64,000 nt of DNA from Euphorbia lathyris (lineage: Eukaryota; Streptophyta; Magnoliopsida; Malpighiales; Euphorbiaceae). A program made the translations under genes and the position numbers. Positions within the stretch are counted from its first letter, which is position 1, and every line of letters starts with the position of its first letter. The stretch covers positions 130,761,929 to 130,825,928 of the forward strand of contig NC_088911.1 of the NCBI RefSeq assembly GCF_963576675.1. The letters are read 5' to 3'. Positions 21,910 to 33,462 of this stretch are shown in pieces. The notes beneath the pieces are model-generated. The model saw only the letters and a program-made list of their open reading frames with translations, was not told the origin of the DNA and searched no databases.

Positions 21910-22425
21910 TCAAACAGAGAAATCCGATTGAATTTTTGCAATCATGGACTCCATCAAATAATTACGCTGGCTTTTCAAATCATCAATCGTCATCCCTTCA
22001 ATCGGATCACAAGCAAACGACCACTCAATCACACAACCTTCTCCTCCTCCTCCTCCTTCCAGATCCAGAACTTTGAAAGCAGCTTCATACTTCTGAACTC
22101 CAATGTTATTATCAATCAGATCATACTTCAGAAACCGCTCTTTCTCATCAATCTCCAACAATCTCTCTGTCGCCCACACCACGCCTTTCTCTTTCTCCAT
22201 AATTTCGGCGGAGAGTACCTGTGGTTCGTCGGAGCTAACGCAGTGGTTGAATCGGCGGATCAGACCTGGCTTCCCATCCTCACCTTCTGCTTTGACGCAG
22301 TGACTAATGTTGGGCATTAACTTTTGTACGTTGCAGAAGTCTGCTAGAAGATTCCATACATGCTCCGCCGGGACTCCTTTCACCTCTCCGGTTAGCTTTC
22401 CTTCCCATTTTTTATTATCTGCCAT
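21910..22425 (-). CDS. Lachrymatory-factor-synthase-like SRPBCC protein
   Basis: The protein has 171 residues in one exon. It opens MADNKKWEGKLTGEVKGVPA and then shows the family landmarks VWNLLADFCNVQKLMPNI, GEDGKPGLIRRF, WATERLLEIDEKERFLKYDL and CVIEWSFACDPIEG. This is the START/Bet v1-like fold of the polyketide-cyclase-2 group (PF10604), as in onion lachrymatory factor synthase and its many eudicot homologs of about 150-180 residues. It is cytosolic with no signal peptide; the substrate is unknown in eudicots, so catalysis should not be assumed. A run of glycines (GGGGGG, about residues 125-130) is a local expansion. The start codon is preceded on the minus strand by a purine-rich leader and a TATTTAA box about 60 bp upstream (near 22484). 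Confidence 0.88.
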   Translation of the reverse strand: MADNKKWEGKLTGEVKGVPAEHVWNLLADFCNVQKLMPNISHCVKAEGEDGKPGLIRRFNHCVSSDEPQVLSAEIMEKEKGVVWATERLLEIDEKERFLKYDLIDNNIGVQKYEAAFKVLDLEGGGGGEGCVIEWSFACDPIEGMTIDDLKSQRNYLMESMIAKIQSDFSV

Positions 22426-22469
22426 TGATATTGCGTTTGTTTGGATGATGGACTACTGTCTGTCTGATA

Positions 22470-22495
22470 GGTTCAAATTAAATAGGCATATAATC
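22470..22495 (-). promoter_or_regulatory. Probable TATA box of the LFS-like gene
   Basis: On the minus strand CCTATTTAATTTGAACC lies about 60 bp upstream of the ATG, the only TATA-like box at a plausible distance. Confidence 0.45.
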
Positions 22496-22519
22496 ATATC
22501 CTTTCTAGCATACTTTCTT

Positions 22520-23273
22520 TGACTTTTCCACGTTTCATATCATATTAACCACGTCATACAAACACTCGGCAGCACAACAGGATTTCAACAAATGCTAAAA
22601 ATGATTTGAAATAAAAATGATTCCCATAGATAGTCTTCATCCTATAGAGCCAAACATCATAATTTAGCGCCTGATATGTCCATCAAAATAAAGCATTTCT
22701 TTAGTCATATTGGGTGCTCATTTTCGTGCTTCTTTTTGTCTTTTCAGTTCGAAATGAAGAGTTTTAGGTGTTTGGTTAGTGAAATTCCTGCTTGCCTTTT
22801 ACATTTGAAAGACAGTATTAAGTGTTTGGTTAGTGACCACCTGAAAAGCAGAGAATCTCTATTTTTTTGAAAAAGCAGTTTTTTCCAACAAAACAACAAA
22901 CATTTTTAACATACGGACCTAAACCAAAGTCATCGTTTAATACTTAATTTTGCTATTATTTAGCTGCACTAAGTCTAAATATGAAAGCTCAACAATAACA
23001 AGTAAATAACAAGGTAAAGAAATCAAACTTCTCAAATTTACTTAAACTTACTATATTCAATCATTTATAATGGTTGTTGGTTTCTCAACAACATTTACAA
23101 TACAATGATTAAAAAAGCTCTAAGAGGAGCAACGAAGAAATTGGAATTGGAGTAAATCTGATCTAAATACAAACTAGTTAAACTAATTAACGATCAACAA
23201 TCAATACACATTAATCAATTAACAATTAGTCACAATACAAACTAATCAATTAAAGAGCTTTATTTAAGGATCA
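22520..23273. other. Intergenic stretch, no gene seen
   Basis: AT-rich, with two imperfect copies of a phrase around 'GTGTTTGGTTAGTGA' near 22770-22840 that may be a MITE remnant. No coding sequence is recognised. Confidence 0.45.
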
Positions 23274-23278
23274 ATCAC

Positions 23279-23517
23279 TGTAACGACCCGATCCAAAGTG
23301 GATGGCGTCAGGGTAGAAGGTCTAAACAATGAGCGGCCAAAAGGGATAGCGATGAGGATATGAATGAACTGAATCCGAAATGGAGAGAGAGTAATTGGTG
23401 TTTATTAGTAAAATGAGAATCCAATATATGCAGACGTGTTTTAAAACCGTGAGGTCGAAGGTATTGGATTTGGACCAAAGTGGACAATATATACATGGTA
23501 TTTGGTAGGACATTACA
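23279..23517 (+). mobile_element. Solo LTR (TRIM-like), 239 bp
   Basis: It begins TGTAACGACCCGATCC and ends GGACATTACA. ATCAC directly flanks both ends (23274-23278, 23518-23522) as a 5-bp target duplication. The sequence belongs to the same family as the degenerate element at 45266-45770, where a primer-binding-site remnant is seen. Only one LTR is present, the usual product of recombination between two LTRs. Confidence 0.85.
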
Positions 23518-23552
23518 ATCACAATATAAACTAAAATAATCCACAATCCTTA

Positions 23553-23919
23553 GCCTTTGTTTGGGAGTTTGGAGTTTAATGGAGGTGAGAGTTAAAGGAG
23601 GTAATGGAAAGGGAAAGGAAGTGATGGAATGGAAAGTTAAAAGTTAACCTTGTTTGGGAGTTTATAGGATGTAAATGGGGTTAAATGTTTAACCTTGTTT
23701 GGGAGTTTAAATATGGAGGGAAGGAAGGTTAAATTTACACTGCAGAGACAAGAAATTTTAAAAAAGTTTACGTTACTCCCATTAACCTAGTTTGGAGGTT
23801 AGAGGAAGTAAAGATTTAACCCCATTAACCTCCATTTACTCTCAAAAATAACTCCCAAACAAGGTTAACTTAATACTTAACCTTCCATTACTCCCGTTAA
23901 CCTCCTCCCAAACAAGGGC
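23553..23919. mobile_element. Tourist-like (PIF/Harbinger) MITE
   Basis: The terminal inverted repeats are GCCTTTGTTTGGGAG and CTCCCAAACAAGGGC, with TTA on both sides (23550-23552, 23920-23922). It is 367 bp with no coding capacity; the arms are rich in further AACCTTGTTTGGGAG copies. Confidence 0.85.
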
Positions 23920-24502
23920 TTAATTAACAAAATCCCTGATTAACAGTCAACAATCAATCATAATATAAATACAATTAATTAACAATCAACAGAGAAAAGC
24001 AAGCAAGATCACACGACAAGATCAGGAGACGAGAGGAGAAAAATAATCGATAAAAATCAAACTTCGTTCAATTCAACCTTTCGAAGATGGACACCGAACA
24101 CCGGACACGCAATGATTCAACAGGAGACGACCGGAGGAGGTGAGACATGCGTCAAGGAAAGTTGGAAAGTTAAGAGTGAATTTCAGAATTTTGGGGAATG
24201 AATTTAGGGATATTGTTATGTGAGGAAGATGAAGTTAAATGAATGGTTGAGTAAGTGGATTTCAAAATTTTAGCTGATGTGGGTTTAATAGGTGTCTAAT
24301 GTCGTTAAGTGGAACGACGTCGTTTTACGTTGAAGGGAACCAATTAACCTTCAAAGAGAGAAAGCTCTCAATGGAGGCAACATGAACGACAATGGAGGGA
24401 GGAAAAATGGCAATTTTTGAAATTGTTTGTATGTGCAGTTATAAAAATTGCTAAACTCAGTAGGGGCAAGGGTTCCCACTATAGACCCGTTCCTGTGTGA
24501 AA
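23920..24502. other. Intergenic stretch, no gene seen
   Basis: No recognised coding sequence. A short G+C-richer block at 24060-24140 could be leader sequence of a lost gene. Confidence 0.4.
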
Positions 24503-24703
24503 GGCATTGTAGGAATTTTAGGGTAACGAGGAGAGGAAGAGAAGAGGCCTTTAGTATAGGGAAATTTAATGAGAAATTAATTAACTCTCGGTTTTTGTTT
24601 TTGTTTTTGTGAAGTTATTAAGGAACTTAATTTTTGAAAGTAATAAGTAATTTATGAGAATTGAAAGATGGAAGGAAAAATGAACTTAGGGAAATATTTA
24701 GGT
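24503..24703 (-). repeat. Copy of the TSPO 5' flank
   Basis: The 200 bp starting GGCATTGTAGGAATTT match 16520-16757 with small indels (for example GAAATTAATTAA, AAGTTATTAAGGAA and GAAAGATGGAAGG in order). The similarity starts at the TSPO start codon and covers only upstream DNA. No TSPO coding sequence follows at lower coordinates. Confidence 0.85.
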
Positions 24704-24719
24704 TGAATTCGATTATTGT

Positions 24720-25440
24720 TTTTTTTTTAAATCGAACAACTATATATATTTAAAAGAATCTAAATACAAAAATAGGAGGTTCTGATTTATATGTTGTTCA
24801 GGTTAAGAGATGTGCAATCTTATTCGCAGAGCGGCTGACAAAACTGGTTCTACCTTTATTAAAAGAGGAACAAAAACTTTTGCAATCATCTAACACAAGT
24901 CCATAGACTAATCGGAAAGAATTTTGTTGAAGATGATCATCATAGTGCATTTAATTCAACCATAACATTATCAAGTCCCTTACTCTTTAACAAACTAAGC
25001 ACATCACGTATCTCTATTGTCTCGCCCTTCTCTGGGTAAAAAAGCCTCGTACAACAAACGATAGAAATCACCACAAAAAGTCCCAACGTTGTTACGAAGA
25101 ACAGCTCCAACACCAAAATTATTCGACTCCGGTATCAAGGATGCGTCAACATTAAGCTTCAAATCAAAACCAGTGAACTAGAAGATCATTAGTGCGATAG
25201 GCCTAAAAAAATCAAAACCAACCTGGTTACCATTTTAAGGCTCCCGACACTCCTTAAGCAAAGGACATGCCATACAGATAGAAACAGAAGCGTGAATTCT
25301 GACATTATTCCACACCAAACTATTCCTAGCTTGCCAAATACTCCAGATAATAGTAGTCCAAAAATCACACTGATTAAAGTTGAAATTAGTGAATACTATG
25401 CACATCCAATCAAAGGAACAAGAAGAGGTCAAACCTGTTG
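24720..25440 (-). pseudogene. Decayed LINE tail
   Basis: On the minus strand the order is FWTTIIWSIWQARNSLVWNN (the linker after the zf-RVT region), a degraded RNase H start (LNVDASLIPES) and FVSRSANKIAHLL, all LINE ORF2 features, interrupted by several stops. A T-run at 24717-24730 marks the A-tail. It lies directly upstream of the copied TSPO flank. Confidence 0.7.
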
Positions 25441-26350
25441 AAATACGATTTCCACACTAAATTTTGATTATGAAAAAAATATTATATAGGAAATTAAAGT
25501 CCCATAAATAGATTAAGTAAAAAAATTAAATGTTGATTTAATTTAACTAATGGTTTATTTGGTGTGTTTGATTAAATAACAAAAAGAAAAGAAATTAAAG
25601 AAAGGTCTTAAGATTGGCTAAAAGCCCAAAGCTTCAATCCGGTCCAAAAGCTGGAAGAATTCAGAAGCTTTGTCTTAAGCCCAGAAGACTGATTTTACCG
25701 GAATACAAGAAAATCAAAGAGAAACAAAGAAGATCAACATTGACTTCACTGACATTGCGCTACTAAATGTGGAAAGAAGTACAAGCAAAATATTGCCTAC
25801 TATATGTGACTCCATTTGTATTGAAAATGGTATCTAAATGGATCTCTTATTGGTCAATTTTGTAGATTTTCACTTTGAATATGGAGGAGGTCAAACCAAG
25901 CAATGGATAATTATAGGGTAATCTAACAACCATTAATTCTATTAACAAAAATTAGTGAGAAAATATGAAAACAAATCTACACGTTAACACCATGATTTTC
26001 AATTTAAATGCTTCTTCATGCTGCTTGTACTGTATCAGTGACGCACGAGCATGTGAGCTTGCTCCTCCTACAATCTGCATTTATTAAGAATTATTATTAA
26101 TTAAAGACTTAATGCATTATTTGCAACTTGTTCCAAAAAGATTGATTGTTGTCCTGAATTTTCAAAGTGTTTTGATACCCTCTTGAACTTGCATAAAATA
26201 TCCTCTGAACTTACATAATATGTAATCAATTAATCATTTGGTTGTAAAAAAATAAGTTAAATACGGAAGATATGTTGCACGCATCTAAAAAAAAGTAAAA
26301 CGACTAAGGTAAGGGTATGTCATTCTAATATTAGAGAAGAAAAAGTTTTA
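25441..26350. other. Intergenic stretch, no gene seen
   Basis: No recognised gene or transposon ends. Confidence 0.45.
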
Positions 26351-26738
26351 GGCCATCTCCAAAAGCTCTCTATTTTTAGAGGGTGTTTGTTTCAGCTTTT
26401 CAGATGAGCATTTAGCGTTTCACTCCAAACCGTAGGAAATATAGCGTTTGGTTAGATTTATATAACCGCAGCGTTTAGCATTTTCTCTGAAAACTACAGT
26501 GTTTTGGAGCGTTTCACGAAAAGCTCATATTTGGAGCTTTTCATAAACAGTTGTTTGTAGTTAGTTGTTATTGACAGAATTATCCTTTTTATTTCCACAA
26601 AATATGTTTATTCTTTAACATTATTTATATTTCTACAACATAATTACCAGAAAAACAAGGTTTTGTTGCGTTCAATAAATTTTTTATTTTTTATATAGAT
26701 TATTTTTATTAATTTATGTAACACGTTTATTTTATAAT

Positions 26739-27836
26739 AGGATAAGGTGCAAAAATATCCCCCAACATTTATAGCTAGAAGCAATTTTACCCTTAACGTC
26801 TAAAATTGTGCAATTATATCCATAATTTTGGCAGCTAAAAGCAATTTTATCCATAACATTGATAAGTTGTGTCAATTTGAGAAATAATTTATCAAATTGT
26901 CTTCTTGGTCATGTGTCATCTACACTTTACATGTACACCATTTTATCATCATTAGTAACAGATCACAAACATATTATTAGACGTGAAACTTTTTTTTAAG
27001 AAAATAAAAAATATATATTATCTTTTGTACGAGTTGGACAAAAAAATTTCCAATATTTCATCGAATTTATAAATATTAATTTTCAATTTTATTATTAAAT
27101 AAAAAAAATATGAAATCTCTTTTTTGGAACTGTTGGTATGTGCAATTGGTGTATGATAAGAAATAAAATAGGCCTAAACCATACCTAGCCCCTTGAACTT
27201 GTCAATTTTGGTCATTTTGCCCCCTGAATTTATGGGACGACTTATTTGCCCATTCAACTATTTAAAAGTGGTATTAGCAACCCCTTATTTTCATTATAAC
27301 GGAAACAAAATGAAATTCCAACATTAGTACAAGTGTTCATGGAAGTATTGAAACCAGTTTGCATATATATAACCTCATTTGCGGCTTGTTTTAGTAGTGC
27401 ATAACCATATATGTAATTTTTACCAGAGAACTTGTGTACTGTCTAGACTAACCTTATTTGCAGTTTATTTTAGTAGTGCACAACCATTTTTATTATGACT
27501 TTGGTGCTTGCAATGATAAATGTCATAATTGTTTCCATTATAATGAAAACAGGGGGTTGCGAATACCACTTTTAAATAGTTAAAGGGACAAATGGATCGT
27601 CTCGTAAGTTCAGGGGGCAAAATGACTAAAAATGACAAGTTCAGGGGGCTGCGTATGGTTTAGGCCAATAAAATATCTTCGTTTTCTAATAATATCTAAA
27701 ATCGACCCAACTTGCCAATGTTAGGGGTAAAATTGCTCTTAGTTGCCAGCGTTATGGGTAAAATTGTACCATTTTAGATAGGAAGAGTAAAATTATTCCT
27801 AGTTGTAAACGTTGTGGACATTTTTTCACATTTTTC
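26739..27836. mobile_element. MULE-type MITE, second layer
   Basis: It is flanked by a perfect 9-bp duplication TTTTATAAT (26730-26738, 27837-27845). The left arm (AGGATAAGGTGCAAAAAT...) and the right arm are inverted copies of one another on the theme 'GGGTAAAATTGCTTCTAGCT'. It contains the third layer. Confidence 0.8.
27171..27666. mobile_element. MULE-type MITE, inner layer
   Basis: Ends GGCCTAAACCATAC and GTATGGTTTAGGCC, flanked by a perfect 9-bp duplication AATAAAATA (27162-27170, 27667-27675). The arms of about 140 bp share blocks such as CCCCTGAA, GACAAAT and AGTGGTATT in inverted order. Related fragments occur at 33770-33960. Confidence 0.9.
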
Positions 27837-28079
27837 TTTTATAATTTCATCGTTGATTAATTTAAAACATGTCCATTTTAGACATTTTAAATCCGAACAG
27901 CAACAGTTCAATATAATTTTACCAAACACTAATAATTAAACAGCTAATAACAAACAACTAACAACTTACTGCAACTGCAATCAGCTAACAGCAACCGCAA
28001 CAGCTATTAGCTAACAGCTGAACCAAACAGACCCTTAAAGAGCCCTTGAAAAAATCCAGCTCTAATGGAGCTGGATAAA

Positions 28080-28158
28080 CTTGCGGCAAAGATGCCACAA
28101 ACTTTGTGGTACTGCATATATGTAGTATCACATTGCCTTGCGGCATCTTTGCCGCAAG
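28080..28158. repeat. Nested hairpin
   Basis: CTTGCGGCAAAGATGCC (28080-28096) and its exact reverse complement (28142-28158) enclose a second imperfect palindrome around GTGGTACTGCATATATG. The 79-bp unit would fold into a long hairpin as DNA or RNA. Confidence 0.75.
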
Positions 28159-30234
28159 GCAAGATCAAATATTTTTTTTTTTTTTTAAATCTAATTTATT
28201 TAGATTAACTTTTATTTTATTTGTTGTTTTGTAGTGTATGTAGTTTATGTTATTTATTTCCTTACCAACAAAATTTTATGTTATTTATTTTAAATATTTG
28301 TTTTTGTTTTAAATATTAATTTCATGTAATATTCCGTATAAACCCGTCAGAAACTGGGCAGGCTTGGGCTATATAAATTTTCCATCGGCCCGGGCCGATA
28401 TATATATATTTTATTGTTATGTTGTAATTTATTTTGGATTTTGTGTTTCGATAGACAATTAGTTTATTAGGATTTTTCCAAACTTATTAAGTATTGTGTT
28501 GTGTGTAATATTTTTTTTTTTAAGAAAAGTTGGTGTGATATTTTAATTGTAATTTTTTTTAATATACAGATGAGCTTGGACGGGAGGGCTTGAGATTCAT
28601 ATTTTAGGCCCGAGCTCAAGTCCGACTCAATTTATTGCGGGCTGGGCTAGACTTGGACTCGTCAGGTTTTATTAAGGGTCAAATACATGAATATCATAAT
28701 TAAGTAAAAAATTACAACTAAGTCATATCACTAAACTTAATTCTTAATATATCATTATTCTCTATATATTATGATTTTACACCATAATTTAACAAATCTA
28801 GACTTCAATTCATAAATCATAAACCCTAAAAAATATATTCTAAACTTCTAATTTATAAATTCTAATCCTTAAAATATATTAAAAGTACCGATTTTATTAG
28901 TTTGACATAATTCAAAATTATGATTTGACATAATTGTAAATAGTTTTTAAAATATGAATTTCTGTGTAATTTTCCCTTTTATTAAAAGTCCGATAGACCC
29001 GGTCCATGTCCAGGTCTACTCATTCTTACTAATTTGAACATCTACTATATCCTTATAAATTTTTTTTTATTTTTTATTTTATTTTTTGGTCCATATCTTT
29101 ATTTATTTTTACTTTTCTATTTTTAGATTAATTTCATTTTTGATCCATTTACTTATATATTTTTTTTATTTTTTTCTCAAAAAATATTTTTGACTAAATT
29201 TTACTTTTTTTATTTTTTTTATCCTTATATTTTTTTATTTATATTTTTTATCCCTAGACCAATTTCATTTTTTATCCTTATACTTATTTGTTTTTACTTT
29301 TTTATCCTGAAAAATATTTTTGAGAAATATTTTTCTTTTATAATATTATTCCGTTTTAGTATTTATTTTTAATTATTTTAAAATGATTATTTTCTTTTTA
29401 AAATAGAATGTCTATGCATTTTTCTTTATTTATTTTATTTCAATTTTCTCTGTTTTATCATCTTTTGATTTTAATAGTTGAATAAATTGATTTTCATTCT
29501 TACATTTATATGTGATTAATTTATTGATACAGACATATGTATGTATAGAAATTATTGTTAAAAATACAAACTATGGTTTATTACTTCATTTGAACCAAAC
29601 AGCCACAAATGGAATCAGGGTATATCATTTCATTTGTGGAACTGAAACAAACATACAAACAAGAGAATTCAGAATCATTCCATTCCTTTCTACTTGTTTC
29701 CCTTTTTTTATTCTATTATGTTATCTCTGTGCGAATCAAACTCCTCTTATGGTAACTTGGGTTCTCTTTTATTAATTATTCTTTTCTTTTACATATCGGT
29801 ACAAAATTTGGTAAAAATTCCAAAAAAAAAAAAAAAAAATATCATATAAAAACACATTACAAGTTATTATTTATTAAACTTATAATAATTTCGACTTCAA
29901 TTTTGTATATTTAGTACAATAAAATATCCACCAATAATGTTAGCTTTTTTATATATATATATAGATACACTACATGTTAATTTTGTTTATGCGGTTTAGG
30001 TGGCACTTAGGTGGTGTTGAGGGTGGCTAAAAATCGTATAAGAACTAAAATTGAAGTTAAAATTATTATAAGTTAGCAAATTAGGACGGATTCTCAATTT
30101 TGAACATTTAGACAATGCCTGGACGGTCCAGACGACCTTGATTTTGAACAATGTGAATTAATGATCAAAATAACATTTAAAGTTAGCAGCAGTTTAGGTC
30201 CCAATTAAAGTTTAGATATCAACTCAATTCTTGA
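28159..30234. other. AT-rich intergenic stretch, no gene seen
   Basis: Very T-rich on the plus strand at 29040-29470. A GC-richer patch at 28340-28400 and 28570-28680 (GGCCCGGGCC-like text) resembles the hAT MITE family of 39597-40263, degraded. A poly-A tract lies at 29822-29839. No coding region is supported. Confidence 0.5.
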
Positions 30235-33200
30235 TTTTTTTTTTTTTTGGTAAACAAAAGAAAGAAAAAACAAAGCACAACTTAACCTGGGATCAGCCTA
30301 GGAAAGCTGACCCCGACCCTGTCTTCAAGAAGAAGGGAAGAAAGAAAAGAAGGAGGATTAGAAAGAATGGTAACTCCCAGCATCCCCTCATGACCAGCAG
30401 CAGCTAGGCGATCAGCAATTCGGTTTTGCTCTCTGTAGATATGTCTGAAATCAAGAGACTCAAAGACGGAGACAAGCCTCCTAATGGCTTTAATGAGGTT
30501 TTGGCTATTAAAACAAATAGCATGATTATCGGAGATCATATCAATGGCCTCCTTATTATCAGACTCCACAGAGAGCCTCTTGACACCCAGACTCCTGACA
30601 AGCTTGATACCAGAGAGGATACCCCACAGCTCTGCCGAAAAGGACGAGCCCATACCCAGGTTATGAGAGAAACCAGACAGCCAGGCTCCCCCTCCATCCC
30701 TCAAAACCCTTCCAGCCGCGATTCTCCCACTAATAAGACAGGAACCATCCGTATTAAGCTTTACCACCCCTTCCTTAGGCCTAACCCAACCGACTAGATG
30801 AACCTCTTTTTTCTGAGTAGCACTGGCCAGGGAATCCCCTTTAAAACTATCAATAACCGAAGAGAGCTTTCTCGAGAAAAACTCAGATAAGTTATGAACA
30901 TACACCTCCCTCTCACCAAATATTTCCTCATTCCTCCACTTCCAGATTTGGTGGCAAATAATAGCAAAGATAATATACCCATGCTCCAAATTGGCCAGAA
31001 GCTTCCCACTCACCCCAAAATGGAACCAATCAGTCTCAGGATGGGCAAGGAAGGAAGGAAGAATGTGAGGAGGGAGAACTTTCTTCCAAACCTCAATACT
31101 CTTAGAACAATCCCTAAGAGCATGGCAAAGGGATTCAATATGGCCAGTACACCTACTACAGGCACCTGAGACCGCCAGATGCCTTCTGTGTCTATCAGCA
31201 TTGGTCAGCAATCTGTCCTTCACTCCCAGCCAAAGGAAGCTCCTAATTCTGTAAGGGATCTTCATGGCCCAAATGGATTTCCAAGAAAAGGAGGGATGAA
31301 CAGACCCATTACAGGAGAAGGCTTCAAAAGCAGACTTACATGAATAAATACCATTATTGGATAGAGCCCAACAATGTTTATCCATGTCTTCCTCTTGAGT
31401 GCTTATCTTGACTCCCCTGATTTTAAGGAGAATCTCCAGGCTAAAGAAGGACTCAAACATAGGCCACATCCAGTCCCCATCAGAGTCAACCACGTCAGCA
31501 ATCCTCCAATTATGGATACTGGAAGGCGGGGGGGAGCAACAGACTTCCATAAGAGGTCTATCCCCAATCCAGGTGTCAAACCAAAAGCTAATGGATTTAC
31601 CATTCCCCACATCCAGACCAACGCCTGAGCAGAACTCGGCAAAGACAGCGCTAAGACCTTTCCAAGTAAACGAGCAATTAGCTACTCTATCTTTCGGACC
31701 TCCAAAAATCTTATCCTTTCTGTATTTACCATAGAGCAAACGCACCCAAAGAGAAGAGGGGCACTGCCACATACGCCAGAGGAGCTTCATCAATAAGACT
31801 TTATTATTATCCTTAGCCTGTCTAATACCGAGACCACCCATGGTCTTAGGTTGGCACACCTCCTTCCAGGAAACCAGGTGGATCTTCCTACCTTCTCCAG
31901 ACTCTCCCCAAAGGAAGCGACGATTAATCTTGTCCAGATCATTTAGAACCGGCTCAGGCAATTTACAGGCTTGCATGATATGGTTGGGAGCCGCACAATT
32001 GACAGATTGAACTAAGGTAAGGCGGCCAGCCAAGGAGAGAGAATTGGTTTTCCAACTAGCACATAACCCATTAGTTCTATCCAGAATCTCTTTAAAGGAA
32101 GCTTTGGACACTCTATCACTGTGCAGCGGAACCCCCAAATACTTTCCCAAGGAATGAGTAAGGGGAATGCCCGACAAATCACTAAGCCTTTTGCAAACAC
32201 TCCTGTCCATATTCTTAGAACAGAGCATTCGAGACTTATGGATGTTAATCTTCTGGCCCGAGGCAGCACAGAAACTATCAAGAATATTCATGATAACACT
32301 AATTTGCTCCTCATTCCCTTCCACAAAAAGCATCACATCGTCTGCAAAAAACAAATGGGAAATAGGAGGGCAAAACTTATTAATAGACACAGGATGGAGG
32401 GTTCCATTATCCACTGCTTCTTGAATAAGGAGGGCCAGCCTCTCCATAGCTATCACAAAGAGAAATGGGCTCATAGGATCACCTTGTCGAATACCCCTAG
32501 AAGGAGAGAACTCCTCAGTCCTGTCTCCATTAATCAGGACTTGGAAGACAGGAGAAGAGATACAATCTTCAATCACCCTTCTCCAGTTCTCAGGAATGCC
32601 AACTCTATTTAAGCTATCCATAAGAAAGCTCCAATTCAAGCGATCATACGCTTTCTCCAGGTCAAGCTTAAGAGCCACAATCGCTTTCTTACCTTTCCTC
32701 ACCTTCATAGAATGAACCATCTCCTGGGCGATAACCAAATTATCCATCATTTGCCTGCCAGGGACAAAGCTACCCTGGTTCTGGCTAATAATCCCAGGAA
32801 GGATAATCCGGAGTCTATTGGCTATAATCTTAGTAACAGCTTTATAAATAACATTACAAAGACTGATTGGCCGCATTTGCAAAAAAGAAGAAGGTTTCTC
32901 AACTTTAGGGATCAGAACGAGGAGGGTTTTATTAACCAGGCTGATGTCAATGGAACCCCCAAACACCCCTAGGATAAAGTTGTAAACGCCATCCTTGACC
33001 GTATCCCAGTGTTTATGGTAAAAACTCGCAGGAATACCATCGATCCCAGGAGCTTTAGTAGCTCCAATACTAGAAAAGGCGATATCAATCTCTTTAATGC
33101 TAATAGGTCGAAAAGCTTCTTCCCTAACATCCTCCTCTAATCTTGGAAAGGAACTCCCAGAATGAGCTCTACTCAGATCCACCTCATCAGCTTCAAAGAG

Positions 33201-33461
33201 GTTTTTATAGAACTCGAGAGCAAGGCGGCGAATGATTTCCTCCTCATAAATCCAATCACCGTTGGAGTCTTTAATAGCGTCGATTCGATTCCTCTTCCTC
33301 CTGATAATAGTAGAAAGGTGGAAAAATCTAGTATTCCGGTCGCCATCCTTAATCCAAGCTTTTCTAGATTTCTGGAACCAGAGGAGCTCCTCTTGTCTGA
33401 GCACCGCTTCCAATTCATTCTGGAGAGCTCTAAGCTGACAGCTCAGACTGTCCAAAAACAA
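30235..33461 (-). mobile_element. 5'-truncated LINE with intact RT-RNase H frame
   Basis: A single 1059-codon open frame (33461-30282) is followed by an A-tail (T-run at 30235-30248). It starts in the linker before RT (KDGDRNTRFFH, about 38-48). It then has RT motifs KAPGIDGIPASFY, RPISLCNVIYK, LDLEKAYDRLNW, SRGIRQGDPMSPFLF and the catalytic FADD near residue 370, a zinc-binding zf-RVT region (WAMKIPYRIRSFLW ... LRDCS), and a C-terminal RNase H from about residue 900 (LNTDGSC, SFSAELWG, VESDNKEAI, REQNRIADRLA). The endonuclease and ORF1 are missing. No stop or frameshift interrupts the frame, so the insertion is probably young. No clear target duplication was found. Confidence 0.93.
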
Positions 33462-33462
33462 T

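Larger units (their letters stand above)
26381..28034. mobile_element. hAT-like element, outer layer of a nest
   Basis: The left end GGGTGTTTGTTTCAGC and the right end (on the other strand, GGGTCTGTTTGGTTCAGC) are inverted repeats. Flanking TTTTAGAG and TTAAAGAG match at six of eight positions. Its left part matches the loop of the MULE MITE at 20980-21742. The DNA outside it (CATCTCCAAAAGCTCTC on the left, CTCTAATGGAGCTGG on the right) looks like the split ends of a Harbinger-type MITE, which would be a further layer. Confidence 0.65.

Noticed and set aside
24503..24703. A second TSPO gene
   Set aside because: Similarity covers only the 5' flank and start codon; no TSPO coding sequence follows.
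29190..29372. Open frame rich in Phe and Tyr
   Set aside because: It is translation of a T-rich low-complexity tract.
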